Assembly: GCF_022761125.1 (NCBI RefSeq)
Contig: NZ_JAKWJR010000012.1
Coordinates: 1-64,000, forward strand
DNA: 64,000 nucleotides
Direction of reading: 5' to 3'
Origin: Nocardioides sp. SR21
GTDB taxonomy: Bacteria; Actinomycetota; Actinomycetes; Propionibacteriales; Nocardioidaceae
In this document: positions 47,716 through 56,986 of the stretch, in pieces
How the letters are laid out: the number at the start of each line of letters is the position of its first letter
Numbering within the stretch: position 1 is the stretch's first letter
Notes under the pieces: model-generated
Told to the model about the DNA's origin: nothing
The model's database searches: none
The model's input: the letters and a program-made list of their open reading frames with translations, nothing else
Translations under genes and position numbers: made by a program

Positions 47716-47918
47716 TTGTCCTCCCGCGGCATCAGCGAGGTGATGCTTACATGCGCGCCGGCTGTCCACTGCCGTTATGTACAAACCAGTGCGCCGGGAT
47801 CGATTGCGTACTGGGCGGGCCAGAGGGATGTCGCAACGGTGGAGGGAGTCGAGGTAGTGAGCCAGCCCACCGCGACGACGAAGGTGGCGCCCACGCGGAG
47901 AACCACTACCGTTGACGG

Positions 47919-49634
47919 GTGAGCGACACCGACGAGACCACCGACACCGTGACCTTTGCCGACCTCGGGCTCGACCCGAAGGTGCTGAAGGCCCTGTCGG
48001 ACGTCGGCTACGAGAAGCCGTCCGCCATCCAGGCCGCGACCATCCCGCCGCTGCTCGAGGGCCGCGATGTCGTCGGCCTCGCGCAAACCGGCACCGGCAA
48101 GACGGCCGCCTTCGCGCTGCCGATCCTGTCGCGCCTCGACCTGTCGCAGAAGACCCCGCAGGCGCTGGTCCTCGCCCCGACCCGTGAGCTCGCGCTCCAG
48201 GTCTGCGAGGCGTTCGAGAAGTACGCCGCGCACATGAAGGGCGTCCACGTCCTCCCCGTCTACGGCGGCCAGGCGTACGGCGTGCAGCTCAGCGCGCTGC
48301 GCCGCGGCGTGCACGTGATCGTGGGTACGCCCGGCCGGATCATGGACCACCTCGCGAAGGGCACCCTCGACCTCACCGAGCTGCGCTTCCTGGTGCTCGA
48401 CGAGGCCGACGAGATGCTCAACATGGGCTTCGCCGAGGACGTCGAGACGATCCTCGCCGACACCCCCGACGACAAGAACGTCGCGCTGTTCTCCGCGACG
48501 ATGCCGGCGCAGATCCGGCGGATCTCGAAGCAGTACCTCACGAACCCCGAAGAGATCACGGTCAAGAACAAGACCACGACCTCGCCGAACATCACCCAGC
48601 GCTACCTGATGGTGTCGTACCCGCAGAAGGTCGACGCCCTCACGCGCATCCTCGAGGTCGAGAACTTCGAGGGGATGATCGTCTTCGTCCGCACCAAGAA
48701 CGAGACCGAGACGCTCGCCGAGAAGCTGCGCGCCCGCGGCTTCTCCGCGGCCGCCATCAACGGCGACGTCGCCCAGGCCCAGCGCGAGCGCACGGTCAAC
48801 CAGCTGAAGTCGGCCAAGCTCGACATCCTGGTCGCCACCGACGTCGCCGCCCGCGGTCTCGACGTCGAGCGGATCAGCCACGTCGTGAACTACGACATCC
48901 CCACCGACACCGAGTCCTACGTGCACCGCATCGGGCGCACCGGCCGGGCCGGGCGCAGCGGTGACGCGATCTCGTTCGTGACCCCGCGCGAGCGCTACCT
49001 GCTCAAGCAGATCGAGAAGGCCACCCGCCAGCCGCTCACCCAGATGCAGCTGCCGACCGCCGAGGACGTGAACGCGACCCGGCTGTCGCGGTTCGACGAC
49101 CAGATCACCGAGGCGCTGAACCAGACCAAGCGCATCGAGCGCTTCCGCGACATCATCGCCCACTACGTGCGCGAGCACGACGTGCTCGAGGTCGACGTCG
49201 CGGCCGCGCTCGCCGTGGTCGCCCAGGGAGAGACCCCGCTGCTGATCGACCCCGCCGACGAGGTCAGGATCCGCGAGCCCCGCGAGGACACCCGCGACCG
49301 CCCCGAGCGCTCCGCCAGCCGCGAGCGTCGCGGCGCCCGCAGCGACGTCCCGATGGGGATGTACCGGATCAACGTCGGCAAGCGGCACAAGGTGGAGCCG
49401 CGCCAGATCGTCGGCGCGATCGCCAACGAGGGCGGGCTGCGCCGCGCCGACTTCGGGCACATCCAGATCCGGCCGGACTTCTCGCTGGTCGAGCTGCCCG
49501 CCGAGCTGCCCGGCACGGTGTGGGACGCGCTGAAGAACACCCGGATCTCCGGCAAGCTCATCGAGCTGCAGCGCGACAACGGTCCGACCCGCTCCGCCGC
49601 CCCGGACCGCAAGCCGCGCCACAAGAACCGCTAG
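47919..49634 (+). CDS. deaD: DEAD-box RNA helicase (DeaD/CsdA type)
   Basis: 571 aa from GTG 47919. Q motif (FADLGLDPKVLKALSDVGYEKPSAIQ), motif I AQTGTGKT, motif Ia PTRELALQ, DEAD box LDEADEML, SAT, and HRIGRTGRAGR motif VI. The C-terminal part holds the DbpA/CsdA-type RNA-binding domain (RINVGKRHKVEPRQIVGAIANEGGLRRADFGHIQIRPDFSLVELP). Remodels RNA during cold stress and ribosome assembly. Its 3' end shares a CTAG with the convergent flavoprotein gene. Confidence 0.95.
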   Translation: MSDTDETTDTVTFADLGLDPKVLKALSDVGYEKPSAIQAATIPPLLEGRDVVGLAQTGTGKTAAFALPILSRLDLSQKTPQALVLAPTRELALQVCEAFEKYAAHMKGVHVLPVYGGQAYGVQLSALRRGVHVIVGTPGRIMDHLAKGTLDLTELRFLVLDEADEMLNMGFAEDVETILADTPDDKNVALFSATMPAQIRRISKQYLTNPEEITVKNKTTTSPNITQRYLMVSYPQKVDALTRILEVENFEGMIVFVRTKNETETLAEKLRARGFSAAAINGDVAQAQRERTVNQLKSAKLDILVATDVAARGLDVERISHVVNYDIPTDTESYVHRIGRTGRAGRSGDAISFVTPRERYLLKQIEKATRQPLTQMQLPTAEDVNATRLSRFDDQITEALNQTKRIERFRDIIAHYVREHDVLEVDVAAALAVVAQGETPLLIDPADEVRIREPREDTRDRPERSASRERRGARSDVPMGMYRINVGKRHKVEPRQIVGAIANEGGLRRADFGHIQIRPDFSLVELPAELPGTVWDALKNTRISGKLIELQRDNGPTRSAAPDRKPRHKNR

Positions 49635-50476
49635 AGCAGGTACGCCACCATCGCTGCCGCTGCGACCTGACCTGCGGCCGCGGCGGTCAGCACCGACGAC
49701 ATCGGCTTCGGCAGCTCGGCGGTGTGGGCCAGGTCCCCGGCGGCGTGGACGCCGGGCCGGCTGGTCCGGCCCATCACGTCGACCTCGACGCACCCGGACT
49801 CCAGCATGGTGAGGCCGAGCTGCTCGGCGAACGGCGCCGACTGCTCGAACGTGGGCGCGACGAAGATGCCTCCGTACTCCTGGCCGGTGCCGTCGGTCCG
49901 GATGACCCGCGCGCCCAGGTCGGAGCGCTCGACGCGGTCGACCGCGGCCTCCTCGATCATCGTCACCGACGACGCGACCGGCCCCATCAGGCCGACCAGG
50001 TGGGCGGCGTCGCCGATCACCGCCACCGGCTTGCCGGCGAACTCGTGGCCGTGGCAGAACGGGCAGTGCGCGACCACGTCGCCGAACAGCTCAGCGAGGC
50101 CGGGCTTGTCGGGCAGGGTGTCGCGGACCCCGGTCGCCAGGACCACGCCCCGGGCGGTGACGTCCTCGTCGCCGATCGACACCCGGAACCCGTCGCCGTC
50201 GGGGACCACCGCGGTGGCGGTGGCCGCGCGGACCGTCGCGGTGTCGTACGCCGCGATGTCCTTCTGTGCCGCCGCGCGGAACTCCGCGGGCGGGGTGCCG
50301 TCGTGGGTGACCACGTTGTGCATGTGGCGCGCCGGGTCGTTGCGGTAGTGACCGGAGTCGAGCATCAGGACGCGGCGGTGGACGCGCGCGAGCGTGAGGG
50401 TGGCCTGGAGGCCGGCGGGGCCGCCGCCGATGACGACGACGTCGTACTGCGTGATGTCAGAGGTTGTATTTGCCAT
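49631..50476 (-). CDS. thioredoxin-reductase-like FAD/NAD(P) oxidoreductase
   Basis: 281 aa from ATG 50476; a GTG two codons upstream is possible. Rossmann motif DVVVIGGGPAGLQATLTLAR, CxxC redox pair in AHCPFCHGHEF, VIGDAAHL NAD-site and the C-terminal AAGDLAH...VLTAAAAGQVAAAAM. Smaller than TrxB and without a fused thioredoxin domain. Divergent from a MerR gene with a palindrome between them, so it is probably induced by the MerR-type regulator in response to an electrophile or thiol stress. Confidence 0.85.
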   Translation of the reverse strand: MANTTSDITQYDVVVIGGGPAGLQATLTLARVHRRVLMLDSGHYRNDPARHMHNVVTHDGTPPAEFRAAAQKDIAAYDTATVRAATATAVVPDGDGFRVSIGDEDVTARGVVLATGVRDTLPDKPGLAELFGDVVAHCPFCHGHEFAGKPVAVIGDAAHLVGLMGPVASSVTMIEEAAVDRVERSDLGARVIRTDGTGQEYGGIFVAPTFEQSAPFAEQLGLTMLESGCVEVDVMGRTSRPGVHAAGDLAHTAELPKPMSSVLTAAAAGQVAAAAMVAYLL

Positions 50477-50489
50477 GTGCACAAGGATC

Positions 50490-50513
50490 TGACTTCATGT
50501 TGACATGAAGTCA
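50490..50513. promoter_or_regulatory. MerR-type operator overlapping the regulator start codon
   Basis: Perfect 11-bp arms TGACTTCATGT (50490-50500) and ACATGAAGTCA (50503-50513) separated by two bases. The second arm contains the ATG start of the MerR gene. It lies 14 bp upstream of the divergent flavoprotein's ATG, so one site could serve both genes. Confidence 0.65.
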
Positions 50514-50903
50514 AGTATCGGCGAGATGGCCGCGCGGTTCGGCCTCGAGACCCACGTGCTGCGGCACTGGGAGGACGTCGGCCTGCTCCTGCCGGAGCGG
50601 GACGGGGCCGGCCGGCGACGGTACGGCGAGGCCGACCTGGTGCGGATCGCGGTGATCCTGCGCAGCAAGGCCGCCGGCATGAGCCTCGACCAGATCGCGG
50701 TGCTCCTCGACGCCGGTGCGGCCGACCGGCACGCGGTGCTGGCCGCGCACATCGCGGACCTCGACCGGCGGATGGCCGAGATGCAGCTGTCGCGCGAGAT
50801 GACCGAGCACGCGCTGAGCTGTCGAGCCCACGACATCGCGACCTGCCCGCGCTTCAGGGAACGCGTCGCCGACATGCTGGCCGGAGGGACCTTCGGGCTC
50901 TAG
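50505..50903 (+). CDS. MerR family transcriptional regulator
   Basis: 132 aa. N-terminal MerR winged helix: SSIGEMAARFGLETHVLRHWEDVGLLLPERDGAGRRRYGEADLVRIAVIL. A dimerisation helix follows, ending with CRAHDIATCPRF, where two cysteines might sense thiols or metals. The ATG at 50505 lies inside the palindrome, leaving no room for a Shine-Dalgarno sequence, so the mRNA is likely leaderless. Confidence 0.88.
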   Translation: MKSSIGEMAARFGLETHVLRHWEDVGLLLPERDGAGRRRYGEADLVRIAVILRSKAAGMSLDQIAVLLDAGAADRHAVLAAHIADLDRRMAEMQLSREMTEHALSCRAHDIATCPRFRERVADMLAGGTFGL

Positions 50904-50939
50904 TGTGACCGCCGTCACATCGCCCCTCCTGGAGGTTCC

Positions 50940-51737
50940 ATGCCCCATCGCAAGCGGTTCGCGCGCGCCCTCGGCCTCGCGATCGTCGCCCTCGTCGTCA
51001 CCCTTCTCCCGGCCCCCGCGCAGTCGGCGGGAGCGCCGTACGTCGCCCTCGGTGACTCGTACTCGTCGGGGGTCGGCACGCGCACCTACATCGGCGACGG
51101 CACCTGCCAGCGCTCGACGTACGCCTACCCGTACCTCGTCGCCGCGCAGAAGGGCTACGCACTGAGCTTCCAGGCCTGCGGCGGCGCGAAGATCGGCGAC
51201 GTCACCAGCAAGCAGCTGGCCGCGCTGTCGACGACCACCCGCTACGTCACGCTGTCGGTCGGCGGCAACGACGCGGGCTTCGGAGACGTCATCCTCGAGT
51301 GCGCGAAGCCGGACCTGATCGCGAACTGCAGCGGCAAGATCGACACCGCCCAGGCCTACATCAACAACACCCTGCCCGGCGCGCTGAGCACGCTCTACGC
51401 GTCGATCAAGGCGAAGGCGCCGAGCGCCAAGGTCGTCATCGTCGGGTACCCGCGCCTGTTCATGGGCGTGGACTGCAACGCCGGCACGTTCTTCGGCTCG
51501 AGCGAGATGACCCGCCTGAACCAGACCGCCGACCTGCTCAACGCCAAGCTCGCCGCGGCCGCCTCGGCCAAGGGCTTCTCGTTCGCCAACCCGACCACCT
51601 CGTTCGCCGGCCACGCGGTCTGCTCCTCCACCGAGTGGCTCAACGGGCTGTCGAACCCGACCGGCGAGAGCTACCACCCGAACCGCACCGGGCACTCCTC
51701 CGGCTACCTCGCGCTGGTGAGTCCGCTCCTGGTCTGA
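50940..51737 (+). CDS. secreted SGNH/GDSL-type esterase
   Basis: 265 aa. Signal peptide RFARALGLAIVALVVTLLPAPAQSA. Catalytic Ser in YVALGDSYSSGVG, oxyanion Gly and Asn in SVGGNDAGF, and the Asp/His-type end SYHPNRTGHSSGY. Six cysteines (for example CQR, ACGG, ECAKPDLIANC, DCNAG, VCSS) probably form three disulfides, as in Streptomyces scabies esterase. Acts on lipids or esters outside the cell. Spacing to the MerR gene is 36 bp. Confidence 0.9.
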   Translation: MPHRKRFARALGLAIVALVVTLLPAPAQSAGAPYVALGDSYSSGVGTRTYIGDGTCQRSTYAYPYLVAAQKGYALSFQACGGAKIGDVTSKQLAALSTTTRYVTLSVGGNDAGFGDVILECAKPDLIANCSGKIDTAQAYINNTLPGALSTLYASIKAKAPSAKVVIVGYPRLFMGVDCNAGTFFGSSEMTRLNQTADLLNAKLAAAASAKGFSFANPTTSFAGHAVCSSTEWLNGLSNPTGESYHPNRTGHSSGYLALVSPLLV

Positions 51738-51770
51738 GTGGCTGTCAGCACCGGCTGGTAGAACCAAGGC

Positions 51771-53660
51771 ATGCGTCTCGCCCTCGCCACCACGTCCCTC
51801 TTGCTGGTGGCGGGGGGAGTCGCCGCCTGCAGCTCCGGAGGAGGCTCCGACGGCGACGGCGGTCCCGACGCGGCGGCCGTCGGCGACACCCTCGCCGCGG
51901 CGCTCGCCTCCGGTGACTTCGGCGACGTACCCCTCGCGGACGGGACGGCAGAGGACGTCGCCGCGGACTACACCGAGGTCGTCGAGGGGATGGGCGACGT
52001 CGAGCCGGTCGTGTACGCCGGAGAGGCCGAGGAGTCGGCCGACACCGCGACCGTCCCGCTCGCGTGGAGCTGGCCGGTGGCCGGCGACGAGTGGTCGTAC
52101 TCCACCGAGGCCACCCTGACGAGGAGCGGCGACGACTGGCAGGTGACCTGGTCCCGCGACCTGGTGGAGCCACACCTGAAGAAGGCGACCGTCCTCGACA
52201 TCACGCCGATCGGCGGCGGCCGCGGCCCGATCATCGGCGCCGACGGCTTCGCGCTGGTGACCGACCGGCCGGTGGTCCGCTTCGGGATCGACCGCAGCCA
52301 GGTCCCGACCGCGAGGGCCGGGGAGTCCGCGCGCCGGCTCGCCGAGCTCGTGGACATCGACCCGGCGCCGTACGCGAAGCAGGTCGAGGCCGCCGGCGAC
52401 AAGGCGTACGTCGAGGCGATCGTGTTCCGCCAGGCCGAGGTCCCCGGCGAGGTCTCGCGCGGCGTCGAGAGGATCCCGGGCGCGCTGGCGATCCAGGACG
52501 AGATCCCGCTCGCCCCGACCCGCGAGTTCGCCGCACCCATCCTCGGCACGGTCGGCGCGGTGACCGCGGAGATGATCGAGGAGGACCCGGAGACGTACCA
52601 GGTCGGCGACGTCGCCGGGCTGTCCGGCCTCCAGGCGCGGTACGACGACCAGCTGCAGGGCACGGACGGCGCCGTGGTGAACGCGGTCGCGCCCGACGGC
52701 ACCGAGCGCGAGCTCCACCGGATCGAGGGACTGCCCGGCACCGCGCTGGAGCTCACCCTCGACGAGCGGCTGCAGTCCGCCGCCGAGCGCGAGCTCGCCG
52801 GCGTCGGCCCGTCGAGCGCGCTGGTCGCGATCCGGCCGTCGACCGGGGCGATCCTGGCCGCCGCGAACGGGCCGGGGACCGACGGCTACAACGTGGCGAC
52901 GTACGGCCAGGCCGCGCCGGGCTCGACGTTCAAGACCGTCAGCAGCCTGGCGCTGCTGCGCGCGGGACTGCGCCCGGACAGCACGGTCGCGTGCACGAGC
53001 TCGATCATCGTGGACGGCAAGCGGTTCGAGAACTACGACGACTACCCGAGCGGCGGCATCGGCCAGATCCCGCTGCGCACCGCGGTCGCGAACTCCTGCA
53101 ACACCGCCTTCATCGCCCAGGCGGGCAAGCTCGGCAAGGGCGACCTGGCCGGCGCGGCCGCCACGCTGGGGCTCGGCGTCGACCACGACCTCGGGTTCCC
53201 GGCGTACTTCGGCGAGGTCCCGGCCCCGCGGTCGGAGACCGAGGCGGCCGCCGACCTGATCGGCCAGGGCACCGTGCTCGCCTCGCCGATGGCGATGGCG
53301 ACCGTGATGGCCTCGATCCAGTCCGGCCAGACAGTCGTGCCGCGGCTGGTGAAGTCCGTCGAGGTGGCCGTGCCCGACGACGTCGAGCCGTTGGCCAGGG
53401 CCGAGGCCGAGGCGCTGCGCTCGATGCTGCGCGGGGTCGTCACGTCCGGCAGCGGCGTCGGGCTGCTCGACGTCCCGGGCCAGCCGGTGATCGCGAAGAC
53501 CGGCACCGCCGAGTTCTCCCGCAACGGAAAGACCCTCCTCCACGCCTGGATGGTCGCGGCGCAGGGCGACCTCGCGGTCGCGGTGTTCGTCGACGAGGGC
53601 ACCTCGGGCTCCGGCACCGCCGGCCCGATCCTCGAGGCGTTCCTGCGGGCCGCCGGATGA
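51771..53660 (+). CDS. lipoprotein penicillin-binding protein (transpeptidase)
   Basis: 629 aa. Lipobox VAAC after the signal peptide. N-terminal NTF2-like MecA_N-type domain and dimerisation region, then transpeptidase with SxxK in PGSTFKT, SxN in NSCNTAF and KTG in AKTGTAE. The lipoprotein anchor and MecA_N-like domain resemble mycobacterial PBP-lipo and low-affinity class B PBPs. Cross-links peptidoglycan outside the membrane. Overlaps the following hydrolase gene by 4 bp. Confidence 0.92.
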   Translation: MRLALATTSLLLVAGGVAACSSGGGSDGDGGPDAAAVGDTLAAALASGDFGDVPLADGTAEDVAADYTEVVEGMGDVEPVVYAGEAEESADTATVPLAWSWPVAGDEWSYSTEATLTRSGDDWQVTWSRDLVEPHLKKATVLDITPIGGGRGPIIGADGFALVTDRPVVRFGIDRSQVPTARAGESARRLAELVDIDPAPYAKQVEAAGDKAYVEAIVFRQAEVPGEVSRGVERIPGALAIQDEIPLAPTREFAAPILGTVGAVTAEMIEEDPETYQVGDVAGLSGLQARYDDQLQGTDGAVVNAVAPDGTERELHRIEGLPGTALELTLDERLQSAAERELAGVGPSSALVAIRPSTGAILAAANGPGTDGYNVATYGQAAPGSTFKTVSSLALLRAGLRPDSTVACTSSIIVDGKRFENYDDYPSGGIGQIPLRTAVANSCNTAFIAQAGKLGKGDLAGAAATLGLGVDHDLGFPAYFGEVPAPRSETEAAADLIGQGTVLASPMAMATVMASIQSGQTVVPRLVKSVEVAVPDDVEPLARAEAEALRSMLRGVVTSGSGVGLLDVPGQPVIAKTGTAEFSRNGKTLLHAWMVAAQGDLAVAVFVDEGTSGSGTAGPILEAFLRAAG

Positions 53661-54487
53661 CGGTCACCAGCCGGGTCGTCGACGACCCCGCGCGGCGGAA
53701 CCTGTGGCACCCGGACGAGCCCCGGCCGATCCGGGTGTACGAGTGGCGGCCGGACGGCACGCCCGCGGGCACGGTCCTGGTGTCGCACGGCACCGGCGGC
53801 TCGGGGAGCGCGATGGGGTGGCTGGCCGATCCCATGGTCGCGGCGGGCTTCCGGGTCGTGGCCGTCGACCACCACGGCAACGACTTCGTGGGCGGCTACC
53901 ACCCGGCCGGGTTCGCGCACGTCTGGGAGCGACCGCGGGACCTGAGCGTGGTGCTCGACGACCTCGGGAGTGTCGGACCCGTGGGCGTGGCCGGCTTCTC
54001 CGCCGGCGGCTACACCGCGGGGGCCCTGGTCGGGGGACGAGCCGATCCGGCGATCGTCCGGATGGTTCTCGACGGAGGGATCGAGCTGCCGCCGATCCCC
54101 GAGCTGCCCGGTGCGTTCGAGCGGCTGCGCGAGGAGACCACGGCCGTGGAGCTGGAGCAGGCGGTCGAGCGCTCGGCCGCCGACCTGCGCGATCCGCGGG
54201 TCACTGCGGCGTACGTCGTGGCCCCGGCGATCGGCGCGATGCTCACCGAGGAGAGCCTGGCGGCGATCGAGGTGCCGGTCGCCGTCCGCTGGGGTGACGC
54301 CGACGACGTCAACCCGTTCGAGCTGCACGTGCAGGCCTACGTCGACCACATCTCGGGCGTCGACGCCCGCTCGGTCGGCGCCGACGTGCGGCACGAGGAC
54401 TTCATCGAGTCCGCCACGCCGGACCCGACGGTGCGCGACGCGGTGGGTCGCGACGCGGCGGCGTTCTTCCTGCGTCAGATGGGCTGA
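53657..54487 (+). CDS. alpha/beta hydrolase (dienelactone-hydrolase-like)
   Basis: 276 aa, ATG overlapping the PBP stop. Oxyanion loop VLVSHGTGGSGSAMGWLADPM, nucleophile elbow GVAGFSAGGYTAGAL with the Ser, Asp near RWGDADDVNPFE and His in RHEDFIE. Probably a cytosolic esterase or lactonase. It is convergent with, and overlaps by 13 bp, the EF-G2 gene. Confidence 0.85.
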   Translation: MTVTSRVVDDPARRNLWHPDEPRPIRVYEWRPDGTPAGTVLVSHGTGGSGSAMGWLADPMVAAGFRVVAVDHHGNDFVGGYHPAGFAHVWERPRDLSVVLDDLGSVGPVGVAGFSAGGYTAGALVGGRADPAIVRMVLDGGIELPPIPELPGAFERLREETTAVELEQAVERSAADLRDPRVTAAYVVAPAIGAMLTEESLAAIEVPVAVRWGDADDVNPFELHVQAYVDHISGVDARSVGADVRHEDFIESATPDPTVRDAVGRDAAAFFLRQMG

Positions 54488-56589
54488 CCGCCGGAGCGCG
54501 GTACGACGTTCTTGGCGACGTCCTCGGGCATCGCCTCGTAGTGCGCGAAGGTCCGGGTGAACACGCCGGCGCCGTGGGTGGTCGAGCGCAGGTCGACGGC
54601 GTACCGGACCAGCTCGGTCTGCGGCACCTCGGCCAGGACCTGGGTGCGGTCCTCGCCGACCTTGTCGGTGCCGAGCAACCGGGCCCGGCGCGCGGACAGG
54701 TCGCTCATCACGGTGCCGACCAGCTCGTCCGGCACGACGACCGAGACGTTGTCGAACGGCTCGAGCATCTTGATCGTGGTGGCGCTCGCGGCCTCGCGCA
54801 GGCCGAGCGCTCCGGCGGTCTGGAACGCCATGTCGGAGGAGTCGACGCTGTGCGCCTTGCCGTCGGTGAGGGTCACCCGCAGGTCGACCATCGGGTGGCC
54901 GAACCGGCAGCCGCGCTCCATCTGCGCGCGCACGCCCTTCTCCACGCTCGGGATGAACTGGCGGGGTACGGCGCCGCCGACGACCTTGTCGACGAACTCG
55001 AAGCCCGACCCCTCGGGCAGCGGCTCCACCTCGAGGTGGCAGACGGCGTACTGCCCGTGCCCGCCGGACTGCTTCACGTGCCGCCCGATCGCCTTGGCAG
55101 GGCCGGCGAACGTCTCGCGCAGCGACACGATGAACGGGACCTCGTCGACGTGCACGGAGTAGCGCTCGGTCAGCCGCTCGAGCGTGACCTCGGCGTGCGA
55201 CTCACCCATCGTCCAGAGGACGAGCTGGTGGGTCTCGGCGTTGTTGTCGATGCGCAGCGACGGGTCCTCGGCGGCGAGCCGGGACAGCGCCTGCGACAGC
55301 TTGTCGTCGTCGGACTTGGTCTGCGCGACGATCGCGACCGGCAGCAGCGGCTCCGGCATCGACCAGGGCCGGAGGACCCGCGGGTCCTCGACCGACGAGA
55401 GGGTGTCGCCGGTCTCGGCACGGGTGAGCCGCCCGATCGCGCAGAGGTCGCCGGCCACGGCCCGGTCCGCAGGCGCCTGGGCCTTCCCGAACGGGTGCGC
55501 CAGCGCGCCGATCCGCTCGTCCTCGTCGTGGTCGGGGTGGCCCGAGGTCTCGCCGAAGAACGCGGTGAAGTGCCCCGACACGTGCACGGTCTGGTCGGGC
55601 ACGAGGGTCCCGGAGAACACGCGCACGAGGCTGAGCCGGCCGACGTACGGGTCACTGGTGGTCTTCACGACCTCGGCGACCAGCGGGCCGTCGGGGTCGC
55701 AGGTGATCGGGTCGGCGCTGGCGCCGGACGGCTGGAACACGTCGGGGGAGGGGTGCTCGGCGGGTGACGGGAAGCCGCGGACCGCGAGCGACAGCAGCTC
55801 CGCGCAGCCGACGCCGGTGACCGAGCAGACCGGGACGACGGGAAAGAACGTCGCCCGCGCGACGGCGCGCTCGAGGTCGGCGACCAGCACCTTCTCGTCG
55901 ATCTCCTCGCCGCCGATGTAGCGGTCCATGAGGGTCTCGTCCTCGGACTCCTCGATCACGCCCTCGATCAGGCCGCCGCGCATCCCGGTGGCGTCGGCCT
56001 CCGGTCCGGGCGCGAGCAGGCCGGTCAGCCCGGTGATCTCGTCGCCGTCGCGGATCGGCACGTACAGCGGCATCACCCGCTCGCCGAAGGCGTCCTGGGC
56101 CTGGAGCAGCAGCCCCTCGTAGTCGGCGCGGGCCTGGTCGAGCTTGGTGATCACGACCGCCCGCGGCATCGCGACCGCGGCGCACTCGCGCCACAGGGTC
56201 CGGGTCGCGTCGTCGATCGCCTCGTTCGCGGCGACCACGAACAGCGCGCAGTCCGCGGCGCGCAGCCCGGCGCGCAGCTCACCGACGAAGTCGGCGTACC
56301 CGGGGGTGTCGATGAGGTTGACCTTCACCCCCTCGTGCACGAGCGGGGCGACGGACAGGGAGATCGTGCGGTTGTGGGCGTGCTCGGACTCCTCGTAGTC
56401 GCAGACGGTGGTGCCGTCGCGCACGGAGCCGGCGCGGGGGATCGCGCCCGAGGCGGCGAGCAGGGTCTCGGTCAGCGTGGTCTTCCCGGACCCGGCCGGG
56501 CCCACCAGCACCACGTTGCGGATCCGGTCCGGGCTGCTCGCCCCCAGATCTTGGCCTGTCGCTCTCCGGTTGCCGCCCCTGTCCGCCAT
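54475..56589 (-). CDS. elongation factor G-like protein EF-G2
   Basis: 704 aa, AGGAGG in front of ATG. GTPase motifs G1 GPAGSGKTTL, G3 DTPGYADF and a TKLD in place of NKxD, followed by domain II and EF-G domains IV and V. Lacks the usual first-position pattern of canonical EF-G and matches the actinobacterial EF-G2 (FusA2-like) paralogue, whose role in translation is unclear; it may support GTPase-independent or stress translation. Separated from any ribosomal operon. Confidence 0.9.
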   Translation of the reverse strand: MADRGGNRRATGQDLGASSPDRIRNVVLVGPAGSGKTTLTETLLAASGAIPRAGSVRDGTTVCDYEESEHAHNRTISLSVAPLVHEGVKVNLIDTPGYADFVGELRAGLRAADCALFVVAANEAIDDATRTLWRECAAVAMPRAVVITKLDQARADYEGLLLQAQDAFGERVMPLYVPIRDGDEITGLTGLLAPGPEADATGMRGGLIEGVIEESEDETLMDRYIGGEEIDEKVLVADLERAVARATFFPVVPVCSVTGVGCAELLSLAVRGFPSPAEHPSPDVFQPSGASADPITCDPDGPLVAEVVKTTSDPYVGRLSLVRVFSGTLVPDQTVHVSGHFTAFFGETSGHPDHDEDERIGALAHPFGKAQAPADRAVAGDLCAIGRLTRAETGDTLSSVEDPRVLRPWSMPEPLLPVAIVAQTKSDDDKLSQALSRLAAEDPSLRIDNNAETHQLVLWTMGESHAEVTLERLTERYSVHVDEVPFIVSLRETFAGPAKAIGRHVKQSGGHGQYAVCHLEVEPLPEGSGFEFVDKVVGGAVPRQFIPSVEKGVRAQMERGCRFGHPMVDLRVTLTDGKAHSVDSSDMAFQTAGALGLREAASATTIKMLEPFDNVSVVVPDELVGTVMSDLSARRARLLGTDKVGEDRTQVLAEVPQTELVRYAVDLRSTTHGAGVFTRTFAHYEAMPEDVAKNVVPRSGGQPI

Positions 56590-56614
56590 GGCACTACCTC
56601 CTGGAAGATCCTGA

Positions 56615-56737
56615 GAGCGAGACAACTCCTTCTCGGCCCTGGGCACAACCCCCTCGGCCGGCGCGGGCACCTACCGCTGGGACGTCTACGCCTACTCGGG
56701 CTCCGGCTCGTTCACGATGAAGTACGACGTGCCCTGA
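56615..56737 (+). pseudogene. 3' remnant of a secreted PPC-domain protein gene
   Basis: An open frame without a start codon reads to TGA 56735-56737 and encodes SALGTTPSAGAGTYRWDVYAYSGSG followed by SFTMKYDVP. This is the typical C-terminal end of a bacterial pre-peptidase (PPC) domain, as found at the end of secreted proteases. A perfect terminator follows at 56760. The rest of the gene is missing; an in-frame TGA (56612-56614) closes the frame 27 bp before the recognisable part. Confidence 0.5.
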
Positions 56738-56759
56738 TCCGTGCAGGGACGCGAGACGC

Positions 56760-56786
56760 GAGGGCCCCGGCGATGCCGGGGCCCTC
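56760..56786 (+). terminator. terminator following the PPC remnant
   Basis: Perfect 12-bp arms GAGGGCCCCGGC (56760-56771) and complement (56775-56786) around a GAT loop, 23 bp after the remnant's TGA. Confidence 0.75.
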
Positions 56787-56789
56787 GCC

Positions 56790-56986
56790 CCTTCGCGGAT
56801 CCGCCCGATGCCGAGGCGAGGGGGTGCTCCGGCGCTCGAGGTCCGACCAAGGGACGAACCCCTCGCTGCATGGGGTCAGCAAGGGGTTCTGTCGACGCGG
56901 GGGTGCTCCCTCCCAAGCCGACACCTCCAGAGTCCCACGTCCATCAAGGCCTGTCATCGCTTTGCCGGGAGTGCAAGGCTGACCCC
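56790..56986. other. 197-bp leader region of gabD
   Basis: No gene visible. Contains the 13-bp-arm hairpin at 56856-56889 and a second GGGGGTGCTCC (56822-56830 region and 56909-56918) repeated on either side of it, so the segment 56820-56920 is a candidate structured leader or a degenerate repeat. Promoter elements of gabD lie probably between 56930 and 56975. Confidence 0.4.
56856..56889. repeat. hairpin in the gabD leader
   Basis: Arms GAACCCCTCGCTG (56856-56868) and CAGCAAGGGGTTC (56877-56889), one mismatch, 8-nt loop. It lies 97 bp upstream of the gabD start and is flanked by a repeated GGGGTGCTCC. Confidence 0.55.

Noticed and set aside
47646..47915. Plus-strand frame upstream of deaD, opposite the NACHT promoter
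   Set aside because: Codon use and product (cysteine- and glycine-rich, no domains) do not support a gene; it covers the NACHT start region.
54475..56589. Considered the EF-G-like protein a tetracycline-resistance (TetM-type) protein
   Set aside because: The overall sequence and the actinobacterial EF-G2 pattern fit better; typical ribosome-protection C-terminal motifs were not noticed.
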